Of a stretch of DNA of 64,000 nt, positions 30,908-45,790 are shown piece after piece (the stretch's first letter is position 1; each line of letters opens with the position of its first letter). The position numbers and the translations under genes are program-made. The notes under the pieces were generated by a model. That model saw nothing but the letters and a program-made list of their open reading frames with translations. It searched no databases and was not told the DNA's origin. This stretch comes from Ascoidea rubescens DSM 1968. Taxonomy: Eukaryota > Ascomycota > Saccharomycetes > Ascoideales > Ascoideaceae. The stretch spans positions 62,001-126,000 of the forward strand of contig NW_017962922.1 in assembly GCF_001661345.1 (NCBI RefSeq), written 5' to 3'.

Positions 30908-33044
30908 AATGAAAATAAGAATGAAAATGAAAATAAGAATGAGAATAAGAATGAGAATGGAGTAGGATTGAAGAAAGAGATACGAGGTTGTACAAGATTA
31001 TAAGAGAAATGGGGATGAATAATTCATGTAATACGATTGGGGTAGGAGATAATTTATAGTGAAAAATGGATACTTGAAGAGGAACAGGTATGGTGTTAGA
31101 GAGATCAACGAGTAGGAGGTAGCAAACAAAGAGATGAAGGAGGACAAAGAATCCAGTAGAAGTGAGAATTACCGAAGCAGTAGAGAGATAAAAGCGTAAA
31201 GTGAGCTGGAGAGGTAAGTGAAGAAGGAGCACTAAGAGGATATCTGATAATTGAATAATCGCAACTACGAGATTTCATTTCTTTATATCTGTTTTGCTTT
31301 GTTTTGCTTTCGAAAAAAACCAAATCGGCAAAAGAGCCATTAAGCACAGCCGCCGCAGCCCGCAGGCTTCAGACGTATTCCCATTCCAGCGCACACGCAC
31401 AGCTGCAGCGCGTGTGCCAGCAGTACTCGGCGTGCAGCAGCGACTCGTGCGGCGCCCGCTCTTTGGCACAGTCCGCGTTGCTAGTACGGACAGGCCACAG
31501 AGCGGACTGGTTCTGTAGTGCGCGTGCTGAAGCTGTGGGGCTGCGCTATCCGCTGAGGCCCTTGCGTGTGCTGATTGGCTCTCTGTGGACAGAGCCTTCG
31601 GAGTCGGAAGCTCTGGGTTTGAGCTCGAGCTGTAAATCTTGTATGCAATCGTGCAGCTGCAGCACTCTTCCCTCCGCGTTTTTTCTTGTGGTTCTGGGCC
31701 ACTGGACGGTTTAGAATGGATAGAAGTTTGGAGCGTTTGCGACTTTGGTGAGATTCTGAGAGACGCTGTGCTGCTGAGAGTCACGAGCAGGAGAGGCACA
31801 AGCGTCCAAGGATTGCTCGTTGTGACGACCGATCATGTCGGTGCTTTTCCAAAGGCCAGGTGGCTTGTTGCCAGCGCTGCGGATGCTGCACGTTCAAGCC
31901 TGCTGCGGTTTTGCAGTTTGGGAACAACCAGTGCAGCGGATACTAGATTGCAGTTGCACAGGGGCACAATGTGGCCAGCAGCAGCGGTAGCTAGAAAAGT
32001 GGTGCTGTAGCCCGCACAGAAAGGGAGCCACGGGATATGCACGAGGAACCCACCAGAACGGATTGAGGATCAGAGGATGGCGCACGCGGTGATGTCGTTG
32101 TTCCGGTCCACTTTTTGTTTCCTGAAACAGCCGGCGCAAAGCAATGACTCTGTTTCAGATCACCAGCAAATACACGCGTGTGGACGCGTGTAACTGAACC
32201 CTAATGCAGAGACGCAGCGCACGAAAGCGGATGCTGAACGGAATTGTGAGCTAATCAGGAAGAAAGCTCATTAGAGAGAATAGGACAAGAAAAAGGGCCC
32301 ATTTGTGTGAGCATTGTTCTTGTCGGAAGCACCGTTTCTATTATTATCTTTACGACCTACAGCGTGTGTGATCAGAAATGTGAGCAGGAATCTGGTTGCA
32401 GCCATCACAAACAACCGCTTTTCTCGCTCGCTTGTTGAATCACTTTTCGTGATTTGATTATGTCCAGGTTTTGATCAACTTTAAATTGGTCTTTTCTTTT
32501 TCTGCAGTTAAAGTTTTTTAGTTTCAGAATTTAATTTTTTGCTTTTCTTTATACCCATTTAATTTCACTTCTTCAAATTTAGCTGTTGAAATCCGAATCT
32601 TATTTCTGCTCTTATTCTAAACCCTAATCTTAATTTCCCGATTATCCAACTGTAATCCTTTGATTTGTTTTTCCTCATTTTGGTTTGTTGTCGTGATTCT
32701 GATTTTGTTTTAAACTGATCCCATTTCTTTATATTAATCAAACATTAGTACATTATTCACATTATACTCATCAATCCAACAAATCAAATCAGCAACTGGT
32801 GTTACGATCTAATCACAATATCAACAATAATATCAGTAATAATAATTGACCTACTTTTCTTTGTTTATATTTTTGCTATTATCTTTACCACAATCCATCT
32901 CTGTTCCTTTTCATCCACTTCTATTGATTTATCTCCCTTATTCAATTACGTCTTGTAACCATTCTCTACACTTTCCTTAAATAATATTTATTATTATTAT
33001 CAAATTTAATATTATATTCCATATTACTATTTTTATTCTCACTC

Positions 33045-33081
<37 letters not shown>

Positions 33082-34737
33082 CATTAATGTTATCATTAAT
33101 GTTATTATTAATGTTATCATGAATATTATTAATATTAATAATATTCTTGGTTCTTAATTTTTTACTTCTCCATTCAATCAATCTCATTCTTTTCACAAAC
33201 TCCCGATCATGGAATTTAATCTTTTTCTAAAAGTGTTTTATACTGGTCTATGGGTTATTTAATAATCAAATGAAATTTCTTCATTAAATATTCTGTATTG
33301 ATAATAATTAAAGAATGATTTGATAATTAGAGAATGATTCAGTAATTAGAGAATGATTTAATAACTAAAGAATAACTAAAGAATAATTTAATAATATTTC
33401 AATATTTCAATAATATTTCAACAACAATTCAATAACAATTTGATAATTATTATTACACCAATAGTATATTGTTATAACATAATATTGTTGTTATTATATT
33501 AATAGTTTATTGATATTAGTCTTCATTTATCCTCATTTATCCTCATTATCTCCCGATTTACTTTTCCATTTTATCCTATTATCATCATTATTGGACCATT
33601 TAATCCCATTTAATATCATTTGTTTCAATACTGTTAATCCAATCTATTAAATAAACCATTTGAAAACGAACCGGATCGATTGATGTAAACTGTAGTAGCC
33701 AATAGACTGTATTCTTTGATATGATATCTCTCTCTGCTACTATGTCACTTGATAAATAAGCATCATTATAGAACTAAAGTACCCTAAAAGAAAAATTAAA
33801 ATACATCAATATATACTGAATATATACTGAATATATACTGAATGATATAACGACATATTTATATTCAATCTTTTCTGAATTGTATCCTTTATTGCTCGAT
33901 ATTACAAACCACTGCTCTCTAATATTCATTAACATTCATTAACATTCAACAAAATTTAATAATATTTAATAATATTTAATAATATTAATAATTTTCCTCA
34001 AAAAGAATGAAAAACTATTTGCTCCCACAAAAATACCGTTCTCTCATTGGCCCATTTCAATCGACCCATATTATCCCACTTTCGATTCCATACTAAACTT
34101 CCACTCCACCAAATCTAAAAACACCACATGAAAATAAAAACCATTGGCATGGGTCTTCCTGCGTGCACACGCGCACCCACGCAAACTGCACACCAATTTT
34201 CACTGCACTACGTGTCCCACCATCCTGGACACATTCTTTCCTCCCTCTTATTTTCTTTTGTTCCTTCTCTCTTTTGTTCTCTTTGTTCTCCTTCTCTTCT
34301 CTTTTCCTGCCTCATCCCTTTCCAGCTCCTACTCCTGCTTCCTCCCAGCCAACCCCTGCTCCACATCCCAGCCCACGCACAAATCACACATCCTCCAACG
34401 GCACCCACCCCCCTGTCCAGCCAATCACAGCACGCACCAACAGTTCCCTCAACACTGGTCTCGTGTTTTGACACAAGAGTCCCGCAATCCCGGCCTCTGC
34501 CCTTTAGCTGCCTTTTTTATTCTCTAACATCTTCAATTCCTCTCCTGCCTTAATCTTCTCACTTCTACGCTCTATCAAGTCCATTATGCCATTGAGCGAA
34601 AACCATCTGATGACATTGTTGCTTGTCTTTTTCTTTCTATATAAAGTCAATTAAATGCTCTTTTTTCCTTTTTCTTCTTTTCTCTACACCTTCACATCTT
34701 CACATCTTCACCTTCGTCTTAATTTACTCTTATCAAA
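30908..34737. other. Long divergent intergenic region HAP4 / GPM1
   Basis: About 3.8 kb. From 30908 to 31300 lies a mixed leader; 31320-32330 is the largest GC-rich island of the window; 32340-34100 is strongly AT-rich with ATT microsatellite (33041-33085) and 12-bp TATATACTGAAT-type repeats (33812-33846); 34140-34500 is a second GC-rich, pyrimidine-rich patch leading into the GPM1 promoter. ORFs in the GC island are open on several frames at once and show no family features. Confidence 0.55.
32174..32189. promoter_or_regulatory. Paired ACGCGT elements (MCB-like)
   Basis: ACGCGT at 32174-32179 and 32184-32189, inside a repeated ACGCGTGT context with a 10-bp period. Mbp1/Swi6 (MBF) bind ACGCGT in yeasts; the target gene is unclear (HAP4 start is 1.27 kb away). 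Confidence 0.4.
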
Positions 34738-35487
34738 ATGGTTAAAACTTTAATCCTTGTTCGTCATGGCCAAAGTGAATGGAACGAAAAGAACTTATTC
34801 ACTGGCTGGGTTGATGTCAAATTATCTCCAAAGGGTATTGAAGAAGCAAAAAATGCTGGAATTCTATTAAAGGAATCTGGCTTGAAACCTGATATCCTTT
34901 ACACCTCAAGATTATCTAGAGCAATTCAAACTGCCAACATCGCTCTAGAATCCGCTGACAGGTTATTCTTGGATGTAAAGAGATCCTGGAGATTGAACGA
35001 ACGTCATTACGGTGATTTGCAAGGCAAAGATAAATCTGAAGCTTTAAACCAATTTGGTCCTGAGCTATTCAAAACCTACAGAAGAAGCTACGACACTCCT
35101 CCTCCACCAATTGCTGATGATAATCAATTCTCTCAATTCGGTGACGAAAGATACAATAACATTGATCCAAATGTGTTACCAAAAACCGAATCCTTGAAAT
35201 TGGTCATCGACAGATTATTACCTTACTGGCAAGATGAAATCTCAAGCCAATTATTAAATAATAAAACCGTCTTAATCGTCGCTCATGGTAATTCCTTAAG
35301 AGGTTTATACAAACATTTAACTGGCGTTTCGGCTGAAGAAATCTCAGAAATTAATATTCCAACTGGTATTCCTCTAGTGTTCGAATTAGATGATGATTTG
35401 AAACCAATAAAGGATGCTTACTATTTAGATCCTGAAGCTGCTGCTGCCGGTGCTGCTGCTGTTGCTGCTCAAGGCCAAAAGAAATAG
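34738..35487 (+). CDS. GPM1: Phosphoglycerate mutase (2,3-BPG-dependent)
   Basis: This enzyme interconverts 3- and 2-phosphoglycerate in glycolysis. The 249-residue length matches the yeast enzyme. Catalytic residues are visible: [10 protein letters not shown] with the phosphorylated H10 and R9, E88 in [11 protein letters not shown], and H183 in [10 protein letters not shown]. The Ala-rich tail ([17 protein letters not shown]) is as in the yeast enzyme's flexible C-terminus that closes the active site. Codon choice is biased to highly expressed forms (TTG/TTA, AGA, GGT) with no CTG. The leader is CT-rich, ending in ATCAAAATGG, typical of strong yeast genes. Confidence 0.97.
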   Translation: MVKTLILVRHGQSEWNEKNLFTGWVDVKLSPKGIEEAKNAGILLKESGLKPDILYTSRLSRAIQTANIALESADRLFLDVKRSWRLNERHYGDLQGKDKSEALNQFGPELFKTYRRSYDTPPPPIADDNQFSQFGDERYNNIDPNVLPKTESLKLVIDRLLPYWQDEISSQLLNNKTVLIVAHGNSLRGLYKHLTGVSAEEISEINIPTGIPLVFELDDDLKPIKDAYYLDPEAAAAGAAAVAAQGQKK

Positions 35488-35549
35488 TTTATTATCAATA
35501 CACAACTAGATAGCCTAATTATATATTTAAAATAAATATCTGATTTCAT

Positions 35550-39392
<3,843 letters not shown>

Positions 39393-39676
39393 GCTGGAGA
39401 AGAAGAAGAAGAAGAAGAAGAAGAAGAAGAAGAAGAAGAGGTCAAGATGGAGGAAGAAGAAAAAAACTGAAAACACCTCGAATCAAAACAACTGAAGAGA
39501 AAGTGAAGAAACAACTCCAAAGAAACACAACCATCCAACTGCCAAAACACTCCCAGTCTGCTCAATCTTTTGTTCTTCTTGCTTTTTTTCTCTTTCCTTC
39601 ATCAATCGCCTCTTCAACGTCGCTCGTTCCTCTGTCTCTGCTGCCCATCTCTCTGCTTCCTCTGCTTCCTCTTCCA
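39393..39676. promoter_or_regulatory. Compact bidirectional promoter of the paralogue pair
   Basis: 284 bp between the two start codons. A (GAA)n purine run occupies about 39396-39439, and the plus-strand leader is CT-rich. No TATA box is evident. Confidence 0.55.
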
Positions 39677-42600
39677 ATGCCCCAGCTTCAGACTGGCGAC
39701 TTCCTTCAGCACTTCCTCAGTCTTCTCTTGCTTAAGGTCCCTCACTCCCACCAGATATGGAACAACTACCACTCCTTCACCATTCTCTCCTCCACTCCAG
39801 CTGCAATTCCTCTGCGACACACCAAAGTTGCTTCTTCTGCTTCTTCTGCTGCTTCTGCTTCCAAAGACACCCTCTTCCTCTTCAAGTTGAACCAGACCTG
39901 GAACGTCATTGTTGTCAGTGTGGAAACAGACATTGTCTTTGTTTTTAACTTCACAGGCCTCACTTCCTGCCAGTTCTTGAGATTGATCAGAAGCTCTGAT
40001 TTTGGCATCTTATCCTCCATCGACTCCACGTTGCGATTGATCTTCTCGGGTCCCAATGCTGATGGTGCTGATTCTGATACTAATAGCGATGATGAGACTC
40101 ACAACCCATTGTCTTTCAATTCAGGCGACAGCTCAATTATCGACCATGTTCTCGACCTACAGACTATAAAGATCTTCAACATCAAAGACACTTCAAAGGC
40201 TTCTTTGTTCTCGTTGCCGACAAAATTTCTATTGCTTTTAAATCTACTACTATACAACAAATACTCAATTCTATCCTGCAACCAGTTATTCAAGATCAAT
40301 TCGTTGCTAAACCTCGTAAAAACTCTCTCTTTCTTCTTCCCATTTGACGAGTTTCTGACCACTTATTCCAACGACCCTGAAAACTTCGATCAAACAAAAA
40401 GGTTTTCAATTGGCTACAAAGATCTAATTAAAAGTGGTACTACTTTTAGAGATGAATTGTATTTTGTTAATGAGTACAATGTCATTTACGTTCATTTCGA
40501 TCCTTCCTATAGAAAATTTTTCATTCAGAAGAATTCCTCCTCTGACTTATCCTTTAATATCTACACTTTATCACATATGCCTCAAGATCTATTCTTGAAT
40601 GCTTTCCACAAATACTCTCTTGCAATGTTGCTTTTATTTGTTAACAACTTCAACTTCCCCATCATCGATCACATCCAAAACCTTTTAAACAAAAATCCAC
40701 TTTACCAAAGAATAAAGGTGAAATCTCCAATCATATTATCAAATACTCAAAAGGCTTCTCAACTAATGCAATCTCCCACAAGAGAATCCTCCTTTTTAGG
40801 CATTCTATCTTGGCTATATTATAAACTAAATCTATTTAATTTCATCGATTACAATAATGTTGCTTCTATAATTGATTACTCAAATTTACACTCGATTAAT
40901 TTATCCGAAATTCAGCACTTTTCGGACATTCTTATCAATTCTCCCGATATTTCTCTAAATTTAATAAAACATTTCCCTTATAACTTTACTCAAAATTCTA
41001 ATATCCACTCAATTTATAATGGTGTTCACCCTATTTTAAATCTAAATGATGACGAGTTCAATATTTTCTACACGTTCAATCAAAATGATAAATATCAATG
41101 CAAAATGTCTAGAATTCGACAGCTAGATCATTCTTCCATTTTCTCAAACTACAAAAAGCTAAAACACACAAATTTCCAATGTATCAATAACAATAAGATA
41201 TCTATCAGAATTTATGAAAATCTAATTTACGATATATATAAAATTGGAAATTTTAATTATAATAACATTCTCCCTCAATATCTGTATAAAGAATTACCAG
41301 TAGATTATCAGATATACTCTAGATTGAAAAATCAAATTACTAGAAAGAGAGTTAGATCGAGAAGTTCTACTAATATAAATGATGTATCGAAGAGAAATTT
41401 AAGAATAAAAAGGATTTCAAAACAAAATAATAATCAGAAAAAGAATAATTTACCTCTGAATATCAATTTTCCTTCGGATAATAACAACAATAATAAATTA
41501 AACTTAATTTTAATAAATGATAATTCACCGCTTAAATATATTGAACCTAATGAAGATCAAAACGAAATATTTAGCGTTATAATGGCTAAAATTAGTGATA
41601 AAATTCCAAATTCTAATCCAAGATCTCTTTTACAAAGTTTTCAAAATACTAATCAAAAACAGGATAAAAGAGATAAAACCTTTTCCAACAATAAAGAAAA
41701 TACGTTGGTCAAAGATGAATTTAATCAGGATCCAAACCAGAAATTAAAAAATAAAATTGATAACGAAGATGAAAATGAAAATGAAAATGAAAATGAAAGT
41801 AAAACTAAAACTAAAAGTGAAATTAACGGTGAAATTAAAAAAAAAGATGATGATAATTGTGATTTAGAACATTTGAATAATTCATATATCAATTCTCAAG
41901 TAAATGCTGATTCTTCTATTAACAGTGTTAAAAACAATGTCTCTTATACGAAGAACAAATTTAATGATAAAATTAATCTGCAAAGTTTTATCATTCACGA
42001 TAAAATAGCTGAAATTCGTAAGATTCTGAAAAAAATGTATGATATTGACGATAACTATAACAATAATGATATAAATAAACAAAATGTCCACAGAAACAAT
42101 GAGGATTTTAGAAATAGAGAAAAAAGTAATATAAGTACTAATACAAATATAAATAGAGAATTTCATTATGTGAAAAAGCGATCACAATCTGTATTTCAAA
42201 ATAACATTATTAATAATCATATTATTAATAATAAAAATAATGTTGAGAATGAGATAAAATCTAAGACTGTAAGTATTAATGTCGATGATGATATTAATGA
42301 TGATATTGAAGATGTTATTGATATTGACGATGACGATATTGATAATTATGAAAAATCAGATTTTAAGAAAAGCAATAAGAGAAATGAAAAAGAATCTAAA
42401 AATAGGAAAGCAAAAAGGAAGCCTAGGCGTGGAGTAAGAAGGTTTTCAAATGATCTGTTTAATAAAATACTTGATAGTGAGTCTGATTCTGAATTTGAGG
42501 AGTATTTACAAAAAAATGGGAAATTACTGGAAAAATCCAGATCGGGTTTAGAAGGTGAATCTAGCTTACTTAAATCAAGCAATAATTATGATAATACGAA

Positions 42601-42910
42601 TTATATTAATAATAATAGTAATAATAATAGTAACAATAATTTAACAAATGTTAAAAATATTGATAATATTAAAGATTATGATAAATTAAAATCGGAACAT
42701 TTAAAATTGCAACAATTATATAATTCTACGGTGGAAGAAGTGAATGCAATTGTTCAAACATGTAAAAGTCGAGTAAAAAGACTAGAATTAAAACATGAAA
42801 TGGAGATGAATGAGCTCAAGTCGGCGATGAGACGCAAATTTGTGAAATATAAAAATGAAAATTTGAATTTAAAGAAACAAATTAAATCAATTGAGAATTT
42901 ATATAGGTAA
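39677..42910 (+). CDS. Coiled-coil protein, paralogue B of head-to-head pair
   Basis: A 1077-residue protein from ATG 39677 (MPQLQTGDFLQ), the first ATG of the frame; the frame is open further upstream but only through the GAA repeat as poly-Arg. Family not recognised. Its N-terminus matches the divergent neighbour in order: LSLLLLK, YHSFTILSSTPAAIP, TWNVIVV, FVFNFTGL. Residues about 270-400 are Leu/Phe-rich. From about 560 the chain becomes Asn/Lys-rich with basic KRVRSRSS and RKAKRKPRRGVRR, acidic runs (DDDIDDIEDVIDIDDDD-like), and a C-terminal coiled coil (EHLKLQQLYNSTVEEVNAI, then KHEMEMNELKSAMRRKF). Basic and acidic blocks suggest a nuclear protein; that is inference. Confidence 0.75.
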   Translation: MPQLQTGDFLQHFLSLLLLKVPHSHQIWNNYHSFTILSSTPAAIPLRHTKVASSASSAASASKDTLFLFKLNQTWNVIVVSVETDIVFVFNFTGLTSCQFLRLIRSSDFGILSSIDSTLRLIFSGPNADGADSDTNSDDETHNPLSFNSGDSSIIDHVLDLQTIKIFNIKDTSKASLFSLPTKFLLLLNLLLYNKYSILSCNQLFKINSLLNLVKTLSFFFPFDEFLTTYSNDPENFDQTKRFSIGYKDLIKSGTTFRDELYFVNEYNVIYVHFDPSYRKFFIQKNSSSDLSFNIYTLSHMPQDLFLNAFHKYSLAMLLLFVNNFNFPIIDHIQNLLNKNPLYQRIKVKSPIILSNTQKASQLMQSPTRESSFLGILSWLYYKLNLFNFIDYNNVASIIDYSNLHSINLSEIQHFSDILINSPDISLNLIKHFPYNFTQNSNIHSIYNGVHPILNLNDDEFNIFYTFNQNDKYQCKMSRIRQLDHSSIFSNYKKLKHTNFQCINNNKISIRIYENLIYDIYKIGNFNYNNILPQYLYKELPVDYQIYSRLKNQITRKRVRSRSSTNINDVSKRNLRIKRISKQNNNQKKNNLPLNINFPSDNNNNNKLNLILINDNSPLKYIEPNEDQNEIFSVIMAKISDKIPNSNPRSLLQSFQNTNQKQDKRDKTFSNNKENTLVKDEFNQDPNQKLKNKIDNEDENENENENESKTKTKSEINGEIKKKDDDNCDLEHLNNSYINSQVNADSSINSVKNNVSYTKNKFNDKINLQSFIIHDKIAEIRKILKKMYDIDDNYNNNDINKQNVHRNNEDFRNREKSNISTNTNINREFHYVKKRSQSVFQNNIINNHIINNKNNVENEIKSKTVSINVDDDINDDIEDVIDIDDDDIDNYEKSDFKKSNKRNEKESKNRKAKRKPRRGVRRFSNDLFNKILDSESDSEFEEYLQKNGKLLEKSRSGLEGESSLLKSSNNYDNTNYINNNSNNNSNNNLTNVKNIDNIKDYDKLKSEHLKLQQLYNSTVEEVNAIVQTCKSRVKRLELKHEMEMNELKSAMRRKFVKYKNENLNLKKQIKSIENLYR

Positions 42911-43378
42911 TAGGTAAATTTATTGAGAGACGAGAAACTTGTGACAGATAGTGTATAGTATGGAAACATAAATTTATAGCATTTATTTAGAGGTAATTTA
43001 ATAATTGAATAAAAGCAAATTACAACAAGCTGTGAAGTTGTGAGGTTTTGAAGTTTTAAAGTTGTGAGGTTGTGAAGTTTTGAAGTTGAGAAATTGTGAA
43101 ACATAAAGAATTCAAATTTTATAATTGTGTTTGATAGGAAATTTGAAAATAACATTTTATTGAAGCCGAACTAGAGTAAGAAAAGAAAAAACGTAAAGAG
43201 ATGTATAATAAAAGAATGAAAAAATAAAAACACAAGAAAATGAAGATGAAAATAGGGATGAAAATGAGAATAAAAATGAAAATTGAAAAGACACAAAAAA
43301 GAAAAAAAAAAGACAACGAAAAAAAAAGAATTGAATTGAAAGTTTAAATTTTTGATTTTTTTGGTAGTTTTCTTTTTA
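42911..43378. other. Convergent intergenic region
   Basis: A-rich 3' flanks with imperfect GTTGTGAAGTTTTGAAG repeats at about 43030-43090. No gene is supported. Confidence 0.5.
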
Positions 43379-44677
43379 TTAGACGTTTATTATTGATTGA
43401 GGTTGAGATTGTGAGTTATTCCAAAGAGAGTTTGATAATAGATGTTTAAGATTTTGGATGATAATTTTGATATCATTAAAGTTGAAATTTAGAAGGTAAG
43501 TGTTTGAATCGTTTGATTTTGTGAGAGCATTTTTAAAATCGTTAATATTGTTGAAGTTATTTTGATTTTGAATATTTTGAATATTTTGAAAGTTTTTGTT
43601 ATTGGATGAGGGAGTTGTGTTGGTGAGGTAGTTATCGTTATAGGGAGAATCGATGAGGGTATCGGAGGAGGATATTGAGGAAGATTTATAATTTTGAATT
43701 TGGATTGAAGGAGAAGGTAGATTTGAAGGAGAGGACAAGTCCAAGTCCAAGTCCATGTTATGGTTTATATTGTTATCGATTGAGGAATAAGGGTTGTCAG
43801 TGATAGCAGAAGAGGAATTGTTTGGGATTGAAGATAAATTGTTTGCTAGGTCGTTGTATTTGTAGTTTAATAAGTTGAATTTGTTTTTCAAGTTTTCAAT
43901 TTGGATTAGGTTTTGATTTAGGTTGTATTTTAGGGAGTTGTTGTTTGATTTCAATTGACTATTCTCGTTGGATAGGAGAGTGATTTTCTGGTTTAACTCA
44001 GAAATTAGTTGATCATTATTCGTTGATTGAAGAGACTCAATTGTTTTAGTTTCGTTGTTGTTATTAATGGTATTAATGGTATTAATGGTATTAAGTGATT
44101 CATTAAGTGATTCATTAAGTGATTCATTAAGTGATTCATTAAGTGATTCATTAAGTGATTCATTAAGTGATTCATTAAGTGATTCATTAAGATTATTTAT
44201 TGAGGTAATGATTGTATTATTTTGGACAATATTTTCTGAGTTCAAGTCGTTTAATAAGCCTTTTAGGTCATTTAAACTAGCAGATAGTGTTGAATTGAAT
44301 TGGTGGATATCAGTAGTGAGTTTATTGTAAAGTTGGTTTTGGATATCATTTTGGAGATCCTTTTGGGTATTGATATAGCTGCTCAAGGCTAATTTGAACT
44401 CGTTTTGGAATAGATGCTGGAGATCAGGGTAGGACGATATGTTTTTAAAGAAGTTTGGGGGCAATTTTGTGCTTTCTGTTTTGGATTCATGGTGGTGATT
44501 GGTGATTGGATTGGCATCGTTGTCGTTGTGTTGTTTGGAGGAAAGGAAGGATTGGTGCAAGAGCTGCTTCTTCTGGTTCTCTAGCTTCAAGTCTGTGAGA
44601 GTAGAGTGGTACTTCTGGAGCAAGCTGACAAAGGAAATGAGCACTATTATAAGGGACAACAAGAGAGAGTCGTTCAT
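43379..44677 (-). CDS. N-terminally anchored coiled-coil protein with SLNE repeats
   Basis: A 432-residue protein starting at ATG 44677 (MNDSLLLSLIIVLISFVSLLQ); a TTG seven codons upstream is less likely. The first 20 residues form one membrane helix, so the body faces one side of a membrane as a long coiled coil. Residues from about 165 contain eight exact copies of the tetrapeptide SLNE, followed by TIN triplets. A second coiled coil (LISELNQKITLLSNENSQLKSNN) lies beyond, then an Asn/Ser/Asp-rich tail. The family is not recognised. The architecture (one N-terminal helix plus coiled coil) resembles the gene at 55022, though sequences differ. Confidence 0.75.
   Translation of the reverse strand: MNDSLLLSLIIVLISFVSLLQKYHSTLTDLKLENQKKQLLHQSFLSSKQHNDNDANPITNHHHESKTESTKLPPNFFKNISSYPDLQHLFQNEFKLALSSYINTQKDLQNDIQNQLYNKLTTDIHQFNSTLSASLNDLKGLLNDLNSENIVQNNTIITSINNLNESLNESLNESLNESLNESLNESLNESLNESLNTINTINTINNNNETKTIESLQSTNNDQLISELNQKITLLSNENSQLKSNNNSLKYNLNQNLIQIENLKNKFNLLNYKYNDLANNLSSIPNNSSSAITDNPYSSIDNNINHNMDLDLDLSSPSNLPSPSIQIQNYKSSSISSSDTLIDSPYNDNYLTNTTPSSNNKNFQNIQNIQNQNNFNNINDFKNALTKSNDSNTYLLNFNFNDIKIIIQNLKHLLSNSLWNNSQSQPQSIINV
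44091..44186. repeat. 12-bp in-frame tandem repeat, eight exact units
   Basis: TTAAGTGATTCA repeated eight times without a mismatch, coding (on the minus strand) the tetrapeptide SLNE. Perfect identity suggests recent expansion. Confidence 0.97.
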
Positions 44678-45046
44678 TGTGGCAGGAGCTGTGATCAAGA
44701 GCTGAACATGCAGTGGTTGGAGCTTGGTGAATGAAAACTCACCTTCACTGATCTAAATATAATCAGCAAACACCCAAAGCGGAAATAAACAGAAGGATAT
44801 AATTCCCACGCACCGGTGCAGCAGGGACATTTCATAAGCGCTGACTAAGACTGCTTACCTAACAGCTGACCACAACCTGCACACTGACGCATGCGTCTGC
44901 AGTCTCCAATCACGCGCACTTATGTCAGCACAAAGATTTGAACCTGCAGCGAGGCACAGCAACTGTGGGAGGCCGAGCTGAAATCTGTTTACGACGTGAG
45001 GTGTGTTTGCAGCAGAATGAAACAGCAGAGAAGCAGAAGCGTCAGA

Positions 45047-45077
<31 letters not shown>

Positions 45078-45790
45078 AGAGAAGAAAGAGAAGAAAGAGG
45101 GGCAGCAGCAGAACAGCTCGCGAGCGCTGCTGTGCCAAAGAGGTGTGCTCGTGCTCCTCTCCCTGTAATCCATTTGAGCCTGCCAGTTTCATCCACTGCA
45201 TTTTTATCTTTAATCACAGAACTCTAGCAATCTCTGACACTGTATTGGTGTTGAGCTGTGATGCTGTAGCTGATACTGGCGATACTGGCGATGCTGGAGA
45301 AGTAAAGAAGCGAGGAAGTGAAGAACGAAGAATGAATGAAGAGCTGAGGAGCTAGAAGACGACTCCAAGCTCCAAGATCTCACTCCACTCGTTTCCTCTT
45401 TTACTTATCTTCTCTGCCTGTTTTTGACTCTCAATTATATTTCCTTTTATATTTAAACTCTGTAATTTCATTGATACTTTTTTCCAATGTTTTGCTTTCC
45501 CATTTTCTATCTATCACTTTTTATCCTTTTTCTATCTCTTCAATCTGCTGTTCTTGTTCTTATTCTTGCTCTTTTTTTTTTGTTAATTCGTTGCTATTTC
45601 TCTCATTCTTTCTTTTCCATTCCCACATCCAACTGATATCCATATCCAACTACATCTTTCCAGCCAACAACCTTCACTCTTTTCACTCTTTTCACTCTTT
45701 TCCTACTGTTTTTGAAAGCTTCTTTTTCTTTTTTTCTCTTTTCTTTTTTTTGAAAATTCCACTTTAATAATTCGCCTGTTTTTCTCACAA
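44678..45790. other. Divergent intergenic region with GC-rich island
   Basis: GC-rich from about 44800 to 45350, including TGCTTACCTAAC at 44852 and a (GCA)n run at 45048-45072. From 45380 to the 45791 start it is strongly pyrimidine-rich on the plus strand, typical of a yeast leader. ORFs crossing the GCA run are low-complexity shadows. Confidence 0.55.

Noticed and set aside
31639-32010. 123-codon ORF in the large GC island
   Set aside because: Several overlapping ORFs exist on both strands here, and the codon use is unlike any real gene in the window.
33041-33085. Poly-Asn ORF as a gene
   Set aside because: The Asn run is a plain ATT microsatellite in AT-rich intergenic DNA; only the short flanking segment was kept as a weak finding.
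44930-44960. tRNA-like GGTTCAAATC on the minus strand
   Set aside because: The flanking bases do not form a T-stem, and there is no A box at the right distance.
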